Assembly: GCA_023630585.1 (NCBI GenBank)
Contig: CM042546.1
Span: 17,449,810 to 17,513,809, forward strand
From: Cranoglanis bouderius
Taxonomy: Eukaryota; Chordata; Actinopteri; Siluriformes; Cranoglanididae
Direction of reading: 5' to 3'
DNA length: 64,000 nucleotides
The position numbers and the translations under genes are program-made. Positions 1 to 13,565 of the stretch are shown here, in pieces (positions within the stretch are counted from its first letter, which is position 1; the number at the start of each line of letters is the position of its first letter). The notes beneath the pieces were generated by a model, which saw nothing but the letters and a program-made list of their open reading frames with translations, was not told the DNA's origin and did no database searches.

Positions 1-48
1 TTTCATACAATTTAGAATGACACAGTGCCATAAAAGGTGAAACTGCAG

Positions 49-69
49 ACACACACACACACACGCACG

Positions 70-120
<51 letters not shown>
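49..120. repeat. (CA)n microsatellite
   Basis: Nearly uninterrupted CA dinucleotides with a few CG variants near 64-74. Confidence 0.95.
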
Positions 121-122
<2 letters not shown>

Positions 123-1358
123 TCTGTTCAAGGCACTGACACAACAGCAGGTTTATACGCTCTCATAAACCTTGTGAAGTTTTCTTACAATCCCAAAGGC
201 TTTCTCCAGCAGTGGCATGAGGTTACACGCTTTAATGGAAATGTTTTCCTTTGCTGCCATTCTATCCTCATTCGTATTGCAAAGAAATTTGTCTTCAGAG
301 TCCCAGAGCATATAAACTAGTCAATCACCAGAATGAGGAATGATTAATTCATGGCCTTTTCCTGCACCTGAGTCCAGGGGAGCTGTATTTGCCTGCATGT
401 TTCATCCACTGCTGACCCGAATCTGCTACTTCAAGTGTAGACCAAAAAAACTGTGCAACAGGTCTCTGGGAAATATTGGCATTTACTGCATGTACAGCTA
501 TGTATACACGAAGGTTAAGTGTGGTTGAAATAGTGCTTATATGTGCCAGTGTTTTCAATTATTGTAACAGCTGAAATATTCTGTGAAACATTACAAGGAA
601 GATTCCAGAGTGTTAAACACATTTTTTTCATTTTGTACATATTTGTATAATTGTAGATAACACATATGCCATCATAAATTTGCCTTGATTTTTTTTTCCA
701 TATATGATCATTGTACAGTAAATAAACTCCCAATGTCTTGAGCACAAAAAGCCAAGCAGGCCTACATTCTGTCAATTCAATGTACACTGCCCTTTATCTT
801 TTCTCTCTCATAAACAGCTTCTAAGACAATCTCTTTTACTGTTGTTTTTTCTTTATAGAAATATAATTAATTTTGCTAGAATTTCACTGAGACTTGCTCT
901 TTTCTCACAGCAAGGTTGGAGCATCCCTACTAGACATGTCACCGAATATATTACTTGGAAAGAACAGATACAAGTACAGGTATGAATAGGAGGTGCACTA
1001 TTTAATTTCATTTTTTTTATATTCATTTTGGCAGAAAGGTTCACAGGGGATCTGGTTGAAACTATGGGTATGGATTGGGACTGGAATCCAGCAGAATGCA
1101 ACAAAAAAAGTTGCAGGAGGTTTTTACTTTCATGCAGGTGCAAGTGATCAGTCAAAAGCCATGTCATTAACATGAACATACAGATTTCATTGATTCTTCC
1201 TAAGTAACCGCTGCTCAGGATCATGGTGGTTTAAATTAGGCTACTACTTTCTTTATAGTTTTGGAAATAGAACCATCTAAATCTGTTAGAAAATATCAAC
1301 TGCAGGCACACACAATAACTGTGGGATTTAAAATAAAATTTTTAAAAAACTGTTCAGC

Positions 1359-1425
1359 TGAAACCAATTATGTACTGGAGTGATGTAGCTGAGGTTGAGG
1401 AACTGGCAGAGCCAGAATTCACACA
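1359..1425 (+). repeat. Short dispersed repeat shared with 34459-34525
   Basis: The two stretches match closely over about 65 bp (core gatgtagctgaggttgagga, then actggcagagccagaattc versus actgtcagagtcagaattt). Both lie a few hundred bases before a second-family LINE-tail-like repeat. I do not recognise the family. Confidence 0.6.
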
Positions 1426-1567
1426 CCATGCTGAGAGTGCTGACATTTCGACCTCTGTGGTTTTTACCAGGCTTTTCCACTGTTTCTAGGGCCTAACTGT
1501 GTATTAGCAACCATTTACCATTTACATTTTATTTAGAAGCAATTAAGCAAAATGTCATTTATTTATT

Positions 1568-1915
1568 CTGATTCATTTATTATTTCTCCACTTTAACCTT
1601 GTCAGGGTTGAGGTGGATCCAGAGTCTGTCCTGGGAACACTGGGCATGAAGCAGGAATGCACACTGGTTGAGACACCAGTTTGTCTTAGAGCACCATGCA
1701 CACACATATACACAACTAGGGGCAATTTAGAGCAGAAGGTCCACTTACTGGTATGTTTCTTGGAGGTGGGCAGACACCAGAGAACCGAGAGGAATCCCAT
1801 GCATACACGGGAAGAACATGTGAAACATCACATAAAGAGTAACTCAAGCTCAGGATCGAACCAGGGACCCTGGAGCTGTGAGGTGGCAATGCTGCACCAC
1901 TGTACTGGCCCATGT
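1568..1915 (+). repeat. LINE-tail-like repeat, second family
   Basis: Contains ttgaggtggatccagagtct, aggggcaatttagagcagaa and caggatcgaaccagggaccc. It is diverged, with a small insertion near 1670. Confidence 0.65.
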
Positions 1916-2845
1916 ATTTCCATTAAAGGCAAACAATGGAGCCTGGAGAACCATATTAACAAGTTCTAACTATCAAGGTCCCTCATGCCACCATACTATA
2001 TGTGTAACTGTTTATTTTTTTTTCTCCTTCATGCACATCCAAACTGAGTTCCAAATCTATCTATATCTTTTGAACAAATGTCACTTCTTCTTCCAAATGA
2101 TTCTCATCTGCACATTGAATCTTGGTGCATCTTGTTGGTGCACTTGAGCAGCTAAGAAGACCCAACCATGTGTATGATCTCATTCTGACCTACCATCAAG
2201 GAATAAATGGATTTCTATTGGGTGTTTGTTGCTGCTTGTGAAAACCTCTCTGTTAAACAGTAAGCTCAGGCAGGTATAAGTAAAAGACTTGAACATGCTT
2301 TCATTTAATAATTGGTTTATTCATTAAAGCCAACATAAAAGTAATAATTTTAAATTGTCAATTTCAGTATTAAAACCATTGCAATACACAAAAGGCTTTG
2401 GTAATTTTTCCAGCATGTCATAAAACCAACACAAGCATGCTACATCTGCTGCTGCTTTTAACTTAAACCAGAAAAGGTTGCCTCTATTGACATTTTCAAC
2501 CTTGATGCCATCTCCATTTAAAGCACCGAAGCGACTGGAGGAGGATGAAGGTTTAATGAAACACAATTCATTGGGCTGCCTAAAAATAGACCTGAGTGTT
2601 TGTCACACACAGAGGTCAGTACTGAAGTATTAAATAAATGATTGTGCTGGTGATTGAAATAATTGTACCCTGGTGCAGTCAGACAAGTGGAAAAAGCTGC
2701 TCACTGTACAGGAAACAACAAAAACGTGACAATAACACCAAAGATGTTTATGTAGTATTGTAGTAATTTTTGTTTTGATTACTACTACTATTTTATTATA
2801 ACTACTCATACTACAAAACAAATCTACAATTACTACTACTACTAC

Positions 2846-2883
<38 letters not shown>

Positions 2884-2942
2884 TATTATTATTATTATTA
2901 TTATTATTGTTGTTGTTGTTGTTGTTGTTATTATTATTATAT
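2846..2942. repeat. (AAT)n(ATT)n(GTT)n trinucleotide tract
   Basis: About 35 bp of AAT units are followed by ATT, then GTT, then ATT units. The AAT/ATT junction makes the tract self-complementary. Confidence 0.9.
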
Positions 2943-4491
2943 AAAATAATAAAAACATAATGATTATTACTGAGAGAAGTGAACAAAATTGATTTGCATT
3001 TTTACATTCGAAGTGGAAGAGAATTCCAGCACTAAAACCTGAGGCTCTGAATTGAAGTGGTATTTTTTAATGGATCATGGTTGAAACACTTTGAATTTTC
3101 TTTGAAAGTGGACATTTAAGTGATGTAGTAAAGATCCATTCATTAAAATATCCATGCCGCTCAAGTCCTCATCTTTACCTGAAACCTTCAAGGACACTCC
3201 ACTGACACAGGCATTTTGAGCTGCATGGCTTTAGGCCAGATATCCTACATCTGCCATTTTTTCTCTGTTTGGGCAAATTAAAAATGACATCTTATTCCAT
3301 TTCTCTGTCTATCTCTGTCTCTCTTCCTCCCTCACTCGCCCTCCTCCTCTCAGTTTTCAAGTGTGGAATTGTCAAAATATGACCACAAAAGAAGTGGTTT
3401 TGTTTTCCCTGTGGGCTATGTGTGGGGAAAACTTCCCTTCTTGAACCATAAAAGAATTTCCTCCTTCTTCCTCTATTCATCCTGACAAGACATTAAAGTG
3501 CATTCAAGGCCATTTGCTCTGTGAAGTACACTTTCCTTTAGACAGTGGTATCAGCCACATTTAATATTGTATGTATGCTGCTCTGTTTATTTCAACAAAC
3601 AATATAACAATATGTTCCACATATTATCCAAAATTATATTCTCTTATTATGGTTCAGAATTTATTTGGAATTTGTTTAGAATTTATTTTGTATATATTAA
3701 CATAGCCTACACTATAAAAAAAAACATATGAAAACATAAATAGAAAATAAATTAGAGTTTTAAGACACCTGCATGGATATTAAATTAGAAATTCCCAATA
3801 ACTTCAACAGAAATGAGGTTTAAGAATGGCAGGATTAAATAATTATATGCAAAACATTTATTTAGGTTTTATTTATATTAAAAATTTCATAATTAGATTA
3901 TATATATATATATATATTGTCAGCGCCTTTTTAACACATTTTATATTGTGTTAAGTACTGTATGTGTTGAGGGATTAAAACTACACACCTGGCTACACAT
4001 CATATTTAAATCTTTGCTCATTCAGAGTGTGTAATGCCTTCAATTTTCCCTCACATCTATAGTATCTACATTTAAAAAGTTAGCGAGTGTAACTACAATG
4101 CCACACATGTTACCACTGCTTCTGGACACACAAGCAAAATCATGGATGAAGTATAAACCAAGCTCTTCTGCTTCACGTCGATCCATATCACACCACTTTG
4201 GCATGTATTATAACAACTATAACAACAAAACACTAGACAGGTAGGTCAGTGCAAGGGATATTTCTTTGGTATTTACCCGCTTATGTTACTCATACATATG
4301 TTACTGAGAAAAGTTCAAATGTTACAGTAGTCCTATATTATAAATCAGGCTTGGGGTCGCAGAAAATTCATAATGTCCATTTGGGGTTGTTTACTCAAAA
4401 AGGTTTGGGAAGCCCTGCTAGAGAAAAAGAAGCCTGCATAATGTTTCCCATTAATCCTTCTCATTAGGTTTCTTGCCTCTGTACCTCACAT

Positions 4492-4492
<1 letters not shown>

Positions 4493-4535
<43 letters not shown>

Positions 4536-4548
4536 GCTCTCTCTCTCG

Positions 4549-4623
<75 letters not shown>

Positions 4624-4624
4624 A
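4493..4624. repeat. Compound (CT)n(CA)n microsatellite
   Basis: CT units from 4493 to about 4550, then CA units to about 4624. The two open frames that cross it are low-complexity artefacts. Confidence 0.95.
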
Positions 4625-4853
4625 CAAAAAAAAACCTTCTAAACAAGGGCAACTGAAAGTCAGTGAGTATGTGTTGCACGTTCAGTGTCACATGAAGTAT
4701 ACATCGTGGCAGATACGTACGGAGGCCCCGTGGCTCTGACTGCCCAAACAGGCAAAAATAGATTGAACACACCGGTTCTGTGCCTGTTCCTCTGCTTTGT
4801 GTTGTTCTACCTTTTTTTTTTTTTTTTTTACCTCAAGTGTTGGACCAAACTGA

Positions 4854-4874
4854 GACAGACAGAGACAGAGAGAC

Positions 4875-4933
<59 letters not shown>
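4854..4933. repeat. (GA)n microsatellite
   Basis: GACA-rich start, then pure GA to 4933. A 19-nt T run lies just upstream at 4811-4829. Confidence 0.95.
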
Positions 4934-4936
<3 letters not shown>

Positions 4937-5269
4937 AGCCACAGAAATAGTAAGGATTTACACGCATCAACAGCAAAATTCCTGAAGTCATAAATCACTG
5001 CATTTGTTTGTTTAGCTTGTAAATTGATCAGAAAAAAAGTCAGATTTCTATTTCTATCTATGGAACAAAAATAATGTGTATAAGTTCAGTAACATTAACA
5101 GATTATTATCGAACATGATTTAACAGTAATTGAAATGACAGAGTACATGGTCTGTAGATTTTGTATACATTATATGCTTTTTTGTGCAGGTTAATTTATA
5201 ATCTTAATCCAAGTTGTATTCCTGTATTATCTTTAATTTGTTTAGAATTTGAATGTGCAAAAAGTTGGT

Positions 5270-5273
<4 letters not shown>

Positions 5274-5328
<55 letters not shown>
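5274..5328. repeat. (TA)n microsatellite
   Basis: Uninterrupted TA dinucleotides. Confidence 0.95.
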
Positions 5329-5333
<5 letters not shown>

Positions 5334-7537
5334 GGTTTTTTTTTTGTTTTGTTTTGGATTTTTTTGCTCACACCATGCAAAGCTAAAAACAGTGGAAATC
5401 AAGCTGTTATTTATAATAACTGACTTTTGTGCATGTTTGCTTATAATCTTAATGTAATATGTGTTAACTAATACAAATTTGAAATTGAATATTTCTTAAT
5501 TGTTTGTCAGCTGGTTACCTGCTCTGATACATATTTGATTAATTACAAGTCCTATTTGTAATATTTACATATTTTAATAAGTACACAGTCATATATTTCC
5601 ACTACTGTTTTACTATTTTACACTTAGGCCTAAAAAGCTAAAAAAAAGAGTTTGAATTATTTAGTGATTATTGGCCGGCTGGAGAAAGCGGTCGATTAAT
5701 CTTTCTTTTTCTCTGACTTATTCAGCAAATATCTGTGTTTAAATTTTAAAAAATGATAAGAATTCAAGACACAATGTTCTGGTGATCTCTGAAACATATA
5801 AAGCAAGAGAGAGAAACTAGAAGATTGAACACTGCTTGCAGAACATGGAGTCTGTACTCTTACACTTTTTATTAGTTGCCACTCAAATAAAAATGACATT
5901 ATTATATAAATTACAATTTTGTAGTCTCTAACTTTAAAAAGACGGTGGCCCATTAAACAATAGCAATTAAATTTCTCCAAACTCCCTCCTCATGCCATTA
6001 ACTGCAATATCTAATTAAAACTCAAAAAGGGAGTCACCTTTGATGGATAGGATCTCTTTTTACTATTTTGCATTTTAATGTTCATTAATAAATTTTTATT
6101 GTTTTGTTAATTATAATACCCCCTTTAGATAATGACTTCTCATGGTTTGTTATAAAAGCCAGTCAGCTACATATGGAGAGGAATCGAGTTACTCTCCTAA
6201 CAAAGCAGAGCTCCATGTTACACTTCTCTTCAAGACTCAGTTTCACACGTTTAAATAAATCCTATTTTCTGTGTATTTACAAATATAGCACAAATATAGG
6301 AATATACGACACACACTTGGACAAAGCCTAGTTCAACACTATGGCTAAAGCATCAGTTATCATTAGCAATGTTTATTGTGATTTGATGTCAAAGTCAACT
6401 GTCACAAGACTGGTATTGACGTTTGCTGGATGCATTGTCTGCTGGATTCGAGGTTTCTAACATAGAAGATAATCCAGAAACCTTTCAGCAACCATATCTC
6501 TCCCCTCTTTCTGCTTCTCTCGTAAGGGCCAGACATTCTCTTTTTTCTGGTTTGTCAGTTTTGGCACCAAAATAATATCTAAATGTCTTCTGATTCTTTC
6601 TGATAAATATACATAACTCTGTATAGCCTTTAATCTATCATAACGAATTAACATTTTGTATAAAGCAGTTTTCCTTGACTGACAAAAGACATTTTATACA
6701 TTTGAATAAAAATTCAGGTAGTGTGAAACTGCATTACAAATAATCATCATCACCATTAAGCTACAGTACAATTTACATTTATATAAAATTATATTGCCAG
6801 AGCTCAGCTTTGCTTGTTGTTCACAGCTCTGTGGCCTTAATCTGCCTCCAATTGCTGAGTTATTTAAAAGTGGCACATAAATAAACAGTGTTATTAGTAG
6901 TATTGTCAAAACAGCAATCTGTGGCTAAAGCTGAGGAAGCATGTCCAGTCAAGAGGGCCTAGTGTTTATAAAACTCTTTTTTCTTTCACAGGGAAAAGGG
7001 AGAAAAAGAAAAGGAAGAGCACAGAGGAGGGCCCAGCGGATGTGTAGATTGATCAGGGCCAGTAATGGGCCAGTGATAACCTTGTGTAATGATATGTTGC
7101 TGCACTTGTGATTCCCGGGCCGCATGATGGATGATGACGGTGAGTTGATAGTGCCATTACTCACTGACACACACACCTGGCTGACACCCGTCCCCTCCGG
7201 ACCCACACCAGGTCCCCCAGAGCCCTGCTTGCCGACACACTCGCCTCGGCAAATTCTGCACTCTGCACAAATCCCAGTAAAGTTCCCCCCTGTACCTCTT
7301 TTGTAGGACGTCTCCCCCCTCTTTCACTCTCTCAGTTGCTCTGTGCTTCCCTCCACACACTTTTTCTGTCTCTCTTGGCTGGAATACAAGCTGAGAGAAT
7401 TTAAGTTCTCAGGGCCTTTTAAGAACATCTAAACCATGTGAACGGTAGTTTATTGGGTTTAAAGTATTTCCTTCACGATTGTATATGATGAAAAAAGTGA
7501 GACTTCAAATTATTTACCATAATATCACAGCTGTACT

Positions 7538-7540
<3 letters not shown>

Positions 7541-7596
<56 letters not shown>
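7541..7596. repeat. (CT)n microsatellite
   Basis: Uninterrupted CT dinucleotides. Confidence 0.95.
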
Positions 7597-7598
<2 letters not shown>

Positions 7599-7973
7599 GG
7601 AGTGCAGGAAGACAAGCTGTTTTTCAAAATGAACTTTCTAGAGTTTGTTAAAGTACCAGTGAACGTTTTAAACCCATGTTCTCATTCAATTGCAAATAAT
7701 CTAAAACTAATTTCTACTGACTGCTATTAATCTTGTTTTTATCACAGTATGAGTGGGATTTCAGCATCTGATTTACATTCACTGTGATTTCTTAAACAGT
7801 AGCTAACCCTATCAAATTTACTGCAATAACTAACTTTAACTAAATTAGCTAGCACACCAGCTCTAAAAAGTCTAAAGTTTCCAGGGACTACATCATCCTC
7901 TAATCTCAGACATAACTGGTCATTAGCCGAGCTTATTATTTGGCCTTACCTCACTAAGTGAACTCATACACAA

Positions 7974-8530
7974 GTGTCCGGTTCAGTTTATTTTATAGAA
8001 AGTGTGCTCACTATCTCCATCATAGTCTGGTTCCCCTTTGCCTCTTCTATCTGCAAGACCAGACTTCAGCAAGTGGTGGAGAAGATCATAGGCTGTGAAG
8101 TCACAAAAACAAAGGACCTATACACCATCAGGGCAAAGGGGAGGGCAGGGAAAAGTGCTGTTACACCAAACATCCAAGCAACCACCTTTTTGTCAAGCTG
8201 CCATCACAGAGGCGCTGCAGGTCCATAACCTCCCGAACTACACGCCACCAGATGCTATCCAGTTACTTATCCGCTCCAGTCCATAGCAACTCTTACTGAA
8301 CCACCTCAACATTTTTTGCATTGCAGTTAGCACACACTGACACCTCATGTCTCATATCTCACCTTATGTCCCATCTCTGTGTAATCATAAATGCTGCTGC
8401 AATGTCTGTTGTGTTTGTCTGTCCAGTCTATAATTTGTGTCTACTACACTGTTTGTTTGTTGCACTGTAGGTTTTAATGTACTGTTTAACTTGCACACTG
8501 GCACCAAACAAAAAACAATTCCTGTCAGCA
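7974..8530 (+). pseudogene. 3' end of a LINE (non-LTR retrotransposon, L2/Jockey-like)
   Basis: The frame from 7974 reads FIESVLTISIIVWF, then RLQQVVEKIIGCEVTKTKDL, matching the C-terminal end of fish LINE reverse-transcriptase ORFs (IESVLxFSIVVWFG, RLQRVV, KIIG, DLY). It is followed by a short frame ending at 8286 and then a 3' UTR-like stretch. It is 5'-truncated, as LINEs usually are. Confidence 0.75.
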
Positions 8531-8571
8531 CAACTCATAGGCAATAAATGGTTTCTGATTCCGATAATAAG

Positions 8572-8915
8572 TCCATTCATCCATTTTCCATACCGCTTAT
8601 CCTACACAGGGTCACGAGGAGCCTGGAACCTATCCCAGGGAACTCAGGTCACAAGGTGGCGGACACCCTGGACAGGGTGCCAACCCACTGCAGGGCACAA
8701 TCGCACACACATTCACATGCTATGGACAATTTGAAATGCCAATCAGCCTACAACACATGTCTTTGGACTGGGGGAGCAGACCGGAGTACCCGAAGGAAAC
8801 TCCCGAAGCACAGGGAGAAAATGCAATCTCCACACACACAGGGCAGAGGCGGGATTCGAAAACCCAACCCCGGAGGTGCGAGGCAAACGTGCTAACCACT
8901 AAGCCACCGTGCCCA
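8572..8915 (+). repeat. LINE-tail-like repeat (ccattttccataccgcttat family)
   Basis: Starts ccattcatccattttccata and ends gctaaccactaagccaccgt. Similar copies in reverse orientation lie at 20265-20440 and 33653-33975. The family is very abundant in catfish-like genomes from memory. Its class (L2-related tail or SINE) is inferred. Confidence 0.7.
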
Positions 8916-9484
8916 CTTATTAATAATCATCATATCCAAAAAATAAATACATTAATTGTATTTATGCAGAACACATATTTATGAATCATTTTAATAATAA
9001 TAAGCATCCTATTGATTCATCCAGTTTATACAAACACTCAGTTGTTTACCTACATCAACATCATTGAATGCAAGTAAATCAAAAACTTTCCCATAGTGAA
9101 TACAGAAAGAATTGAGGACTGCAGATACTGTGTAGGACCCTCAGTTTAGGAATCCCAAAGTGACGGTCCTTTACACCTGAGAACATACCCCTACCCCCTC
9201 CCACACACACACAGACCTCCCCTGACACCTACAATACCACCAACCACCCAGCCACAGCAGCCTCAGTCTATCAATCACACCTAGCCAGTGCAAAGAACCT
9301 GGAGGAGACATGATGGAGAAGAAACAGAGAGAGAGGGAGAGAGAATGAGTGGGAAGAATAAAATAGCAAAGTTCTCTGAATGTTTCCAGACTTTCAGTCG
9401 TAAACGATGAAGGAAATGAAATATGAGAGTTCGTTAATATGTGGTACTTTAATCTCTCACACTCAGTGCTGCCGCTGTCAAATG

Positions 9485-9487
<3 letters not shown>

Positions 9488-9525
<38 letters not shown>
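9488..9525. repeat. Poly(T) tract
   Basis: About 38 consecutive T. It could be the reverse tail of a retroposed copy, but no body is recognisable. Confidence 0.9.
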
Positions 9526-9526
<1 letters not shown>

Positions 9527-11639
9527 TTATTTCAGTTTGGGAGATGAATAATGGCTGGACATCCTTGAATGTCAGAATTTCCTTTCCTGTTATGCTTGAA
9601 ATAGATAGACAAACAGACAGACAGATAGATCTGACACAGTAATAAAACCAGAAGTGTTCATCTGCTGCTGCACACTACAACCACACTGCTACATCAACCT
9701 CTCCAATAAACACACATTACTGTGCACATTTTAATCCTGATGTTTGCAACGTAGCTATGTCCCATGTTGAAAGTGAGCCAGGTTGCCGTGAGCCTGTCAC
9801 AGCCGTGTCTAAAGTCTAAAGTTTAACCGTTTGAGCATGATACCTAGGTGCAATATTTACCTGTCTGTCAGGGCAAGCAACTGACAGGCAGAATTACAGA
9901 TGCCATTTAAAGAGAAAATATTATTCACTGGTTCTGGATTTTTTCAAAGTTGTCTGTCAATATAGTCTAGTAACCTTGATGCACAAGCGGTTGTAACTGT
10001 CTTTATAAAATTGCTACATTGGGGACACAAAGCACAACAAGAATGAGATTGCATATAAAAGGATTGCACTTTAATAAGGTTGAAGTGCAGAAATGTGCAG
10101 TGCAGTTATTTCACAATTTTCACATATATACACTGCTAAAATTCTACACACTCTGGCTTTAACTATCTTAATATTTTTAATTGAGGTTTTGTGAACACAT
10201 GTCTATTGACAAAACAAATCTTAATTGATTAAATTTGCAGCCGGAACTGACATTTGAGTGCAGAGAAATTCAAAAAGAGCAAATAACGGGACACAAATTG
10301 AAGTTTAGTGGATAATTAGCATTAAATGGGCCTCTTAATTGGGCTAGAATACAATGAGAAAAACATCCATATTTCACTTTGTCTTCATTAACGCCACATG
10401 AAGCGTTCATTTGATTTATAATAATGAAGTTAAATAGGAGATATTTATTCCAGAGCTCAAACCATTTGCCATGGCATTTAGGGAAATAAACAGGAAACAA
10501 ACATGTAAACACCCAAATGAATCACTGCCTTGTTTAAGCAATGCCTCGTTTTCAGAGAGTCTATTTTGGGAGCCAGCAGCGGCAGATCACAGCTGAAATC
10601 ACAGCATTTCAGACATATTTTAGCAGACAACAACCGTGGATCATGCTAAACAGCCATTACATAGCACTTAAAAACAGTTCGCAAATAAGTGAAGTCAGGT
10701 CCCAGTCTGGTTGGTGGATGGAAAAAAGCAAATGGAAATATGGTAATTAGGAAATGAGAGTGAAAAGGAGAGGTGTGAAGTCTGGGAAAGTGTAGCAGTA
10801 GAGAGTAGCCTGCACACCAGCCCTTCTTGAAGACTTCACCTGGGGGATTCTGGCCATATGTTTAAGCTTTGTCTTGTCCTACAAAGTTAGTCTGCCCTTC
10901 ACATGCTTCGGCTGTGACATGGAGAATATGTGCTGCTAGTGAGGGAGCCTGAAGGATGGGAGGGAGAGTGAGAGAAAGATGGGGGGGGGGCAAAGGAGAG
11001 AGATCGCTCCTGGCTTCTACTGAAGGGGCCAACTGCTGAACTGATTATGGTATAATTAAGGCTGTAAAGCAGTGATATTATCCACCTGGATAGGGCTTGA
11101 GTCCCCCACACTAATAAGGCAAACGAGGGGCGTCCAGCTTGCGGGTTTGGGCCGAGAGCACTGGCAGATTAATGCTGTTTATTGAGATCTGTTAAAAGCA
11201 TTATGGGTAGAGAGGCGTGGTAATTTGTCATTTTTAAAAGCTGGCAAATTAAATTATTGGAACAGGTAAACTGAGCACAGATAAAGTGGAACTGCTCTTC
11301 TAAAGGTTACAGTTTTGCAAGCTATGTGTTTTCAGATTTTCCCTTCTCCCTCTCCTCCAGGAGGCTCCTGGTGGGCCACTTTCATTGCCTTTAAGTGGCT
11401 AAATTGGGAATAATTACCTCAACCATAAACAGAATTTGATTAAAGGACAAAAGACACCTATGAGGATGTATATGGGGGGATTTAAATTGGATTTGCATAA
11501 CTGTTAAGTGTGGCAGGAGCCACAACCATGGTCTTATTTCAGCTCATAAGCAGATGTGCACACAGCTTACACATGCAGCAAAGCCTTGTGAGTTTGTACA
11601 CTGTGTGACTCCTCTGCAAAATCACGATCATGCAGTTTC

Positions 11640-11743
<104 letters not shown>

Positions 11744-12196
11744 TACATTTATTTATACATTCTTTCAAAAATGAGATTCAGTTCAACAAATTGTTTCAGG
11801 TTTGCCAAGTACTCCACATTGTATTTAAAATAAAGGCAAAGATGTTGAACAAGCTTTTTAGAAATTCCCTCCTTTTTCTCTGCTTTTACATATTTGTCCT
11901 GTGTGTTATGTTTCTTCTGTTTTTTTATACCTTTATAAAGCAGTTCATGGTCCTCTACTCACAACCAAAAAAAAAAAATAATAAGCATTTTCTTTTTCAA
12001 CATCAAATGAACATCTCTAACTTAAGGGCTGTTTGTGAGCAGTCTATCTATAAGGCGAACAAGTACAGGAGAGAGATGCACATTTAAACATTTTAAACTA
12101 GTTAAAAGACGTGGATGTGAACATAGAGCTAGTCAAAATTTCTCCACATTTGTTTAAATAAGTTTAACTTGGAATAACTGACATTTCACAAAAAAT

Positions 12197-12198
<2 letters not shown>

Positions 12199-12261
<63 letters not shown>
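12199..12261. repeat. (AAT)n microsatellite
   Basis: About 20 AAT units. Confidence 0.95.
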
Positions 12262-12282
12262 TACACCTCTTGTCTGTGCACT

Positions 12283-12437
12283 TTGCTTCTCTAGAGCTCA
12301 ATTAAAAATCTTGTATGGTAGCACTACTTGTATTGTTCTCCGCTTGATATATCACTTTGTTTGTATTTCCTCATTTATAAGTCGCTTTGGATAAAAGCAA
12401 CTGCTAAATGAATGAATGTAAATGTAAGAAGAAGAAG
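12283..12437 (+). repeat. Fish repeat tail (agtcgctttggataaaagc family)
   Basis: Contains cacttgtattgttctccgctt-like text and ends taagtcgctttggataaaag, caactgctaaatgaatgaat. This is a very common fish retroposon or MITE tail. It is the inverse of the start of the repeat at 47933. Confidence 0.6.
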
Positions 12438-13520
12438 AAGAATACTCAATACACTGATATACTGATATACAATATGAAGCAGTGGTGTTGTAAAGTTGTT
12501 CTGGCAAACCCTGAAGGACAAGGTTTGTTTGTGAGATGTGCTGGGAAAACTGGAATGTTGCATATTTTTTGTGTTTACCTAATGATTTTTTTCCCAAGGA
12601 CAAACATGTAGCAAGTCGGTAGCCTCTATAAATTATTACAGAACACAAAAACAACAGATTTCTCGTGTTAGGACTGTCAGATTAAATCGAAATAAAAAAG
12701 AGAAAGAAAGCGTTTCTTCATTTCATTTCATTGTAGAGGGCGCCACCTTCTGGTCACTTTAAAAAATAGACCTGGCAAAAATATTTGATTCTTATAATAG
12801 TTGATTTACATCAATAATGCTTAAGTCTTGCTGCTGAAAGATAAATCAGTCTGCTAGTTTGCAGGAACACAAAAGGATAAAGATGCCGCTTGCCGTTGAG
12901 CTGAGGTGGAGGCTCACTGCACTCTGTCCTTGTGCTCTAATCCATATGAGCACTTATAACGTCTGTATGTAGCTTCAACATCAATAACCTGCTGTGGAAT
13001 ATATTAAGGCACAGGCTGTGATGTACCTGTGAAATCCAAGAAAAGTGGAAAGCCTGAGACTTGCGCTTTTAAAAGACACAAAGACACATTTTAACTAGGC
13101 TGTTGCTGTGGGGGAAAGTTTCACACAGTGAGATTTAAACCGTTATTTAAAGTAATATAGTTTAGCATAAAAAGAAACTGTCTCAAATCTATACAATGTA
13201 TAATATCTAACGGTTGTTATACAATAATGATAAACATGTGTTATGTGAGTTAATAGACAGGCTGAAGCTTTTCTTTCTCTGTATTCTGGCATCAAAGTAT
13301 TGAGTGGCCAATAGCACTACAGGCCACTGTGTATTGCTTTCAGGACTTTAAATTACTTAAATTCCTTTGATTCTTTTTTTTTTATTTTAATTGATCCATG
13401 CATTGTAGGAGCTAGAATAGTACTATAAGAAAGATAATTGGAAAGGTAATTGGTAATTGTTGGTAATTGTTGGCTGAGTGCATGTTTCTGTTAAAATCAT
13501 AATGTATTACATGTCAAAGT

Positions 13521-13523
<3 letters not shown>

Positions 13524-13563
<40 letters not shown>
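13524..13563. repeat. (GA)n microsatellite
   Basis: About 20 GA units. Confidence 0.95.

Positions 13564-13565
<2 letters not shown>

Larger units (their letters stand above)
121..7973. other. Gene-free AT-rich stretch (apart from the repeats listed)
   Basis: No open frame here has a recognisable domain, a splice context or plausible codon use. Between the listed repeats I see only unique AT-rich DNA. A GC-richer patch at 7040-7390 has no coding signal and could be a regulatory element. Confidence 0.6.

Noticed and set aside
853..1224. 123-codon frame on the minus strand
   Set aside because: No domain, no splice or promoter context, and composition typical of AT-rich noncoding DNA.
4464..4942. 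Long open frames through the (CT)n(CA)n and (GA)n tracts
   Set aside because: They encode only dipeptide repeats (TH, SL, RE), with no start context or conservation. Similar frames at 19.6, 28.8, 29.9 and 30.2 kb are also microsatellite artefacts.
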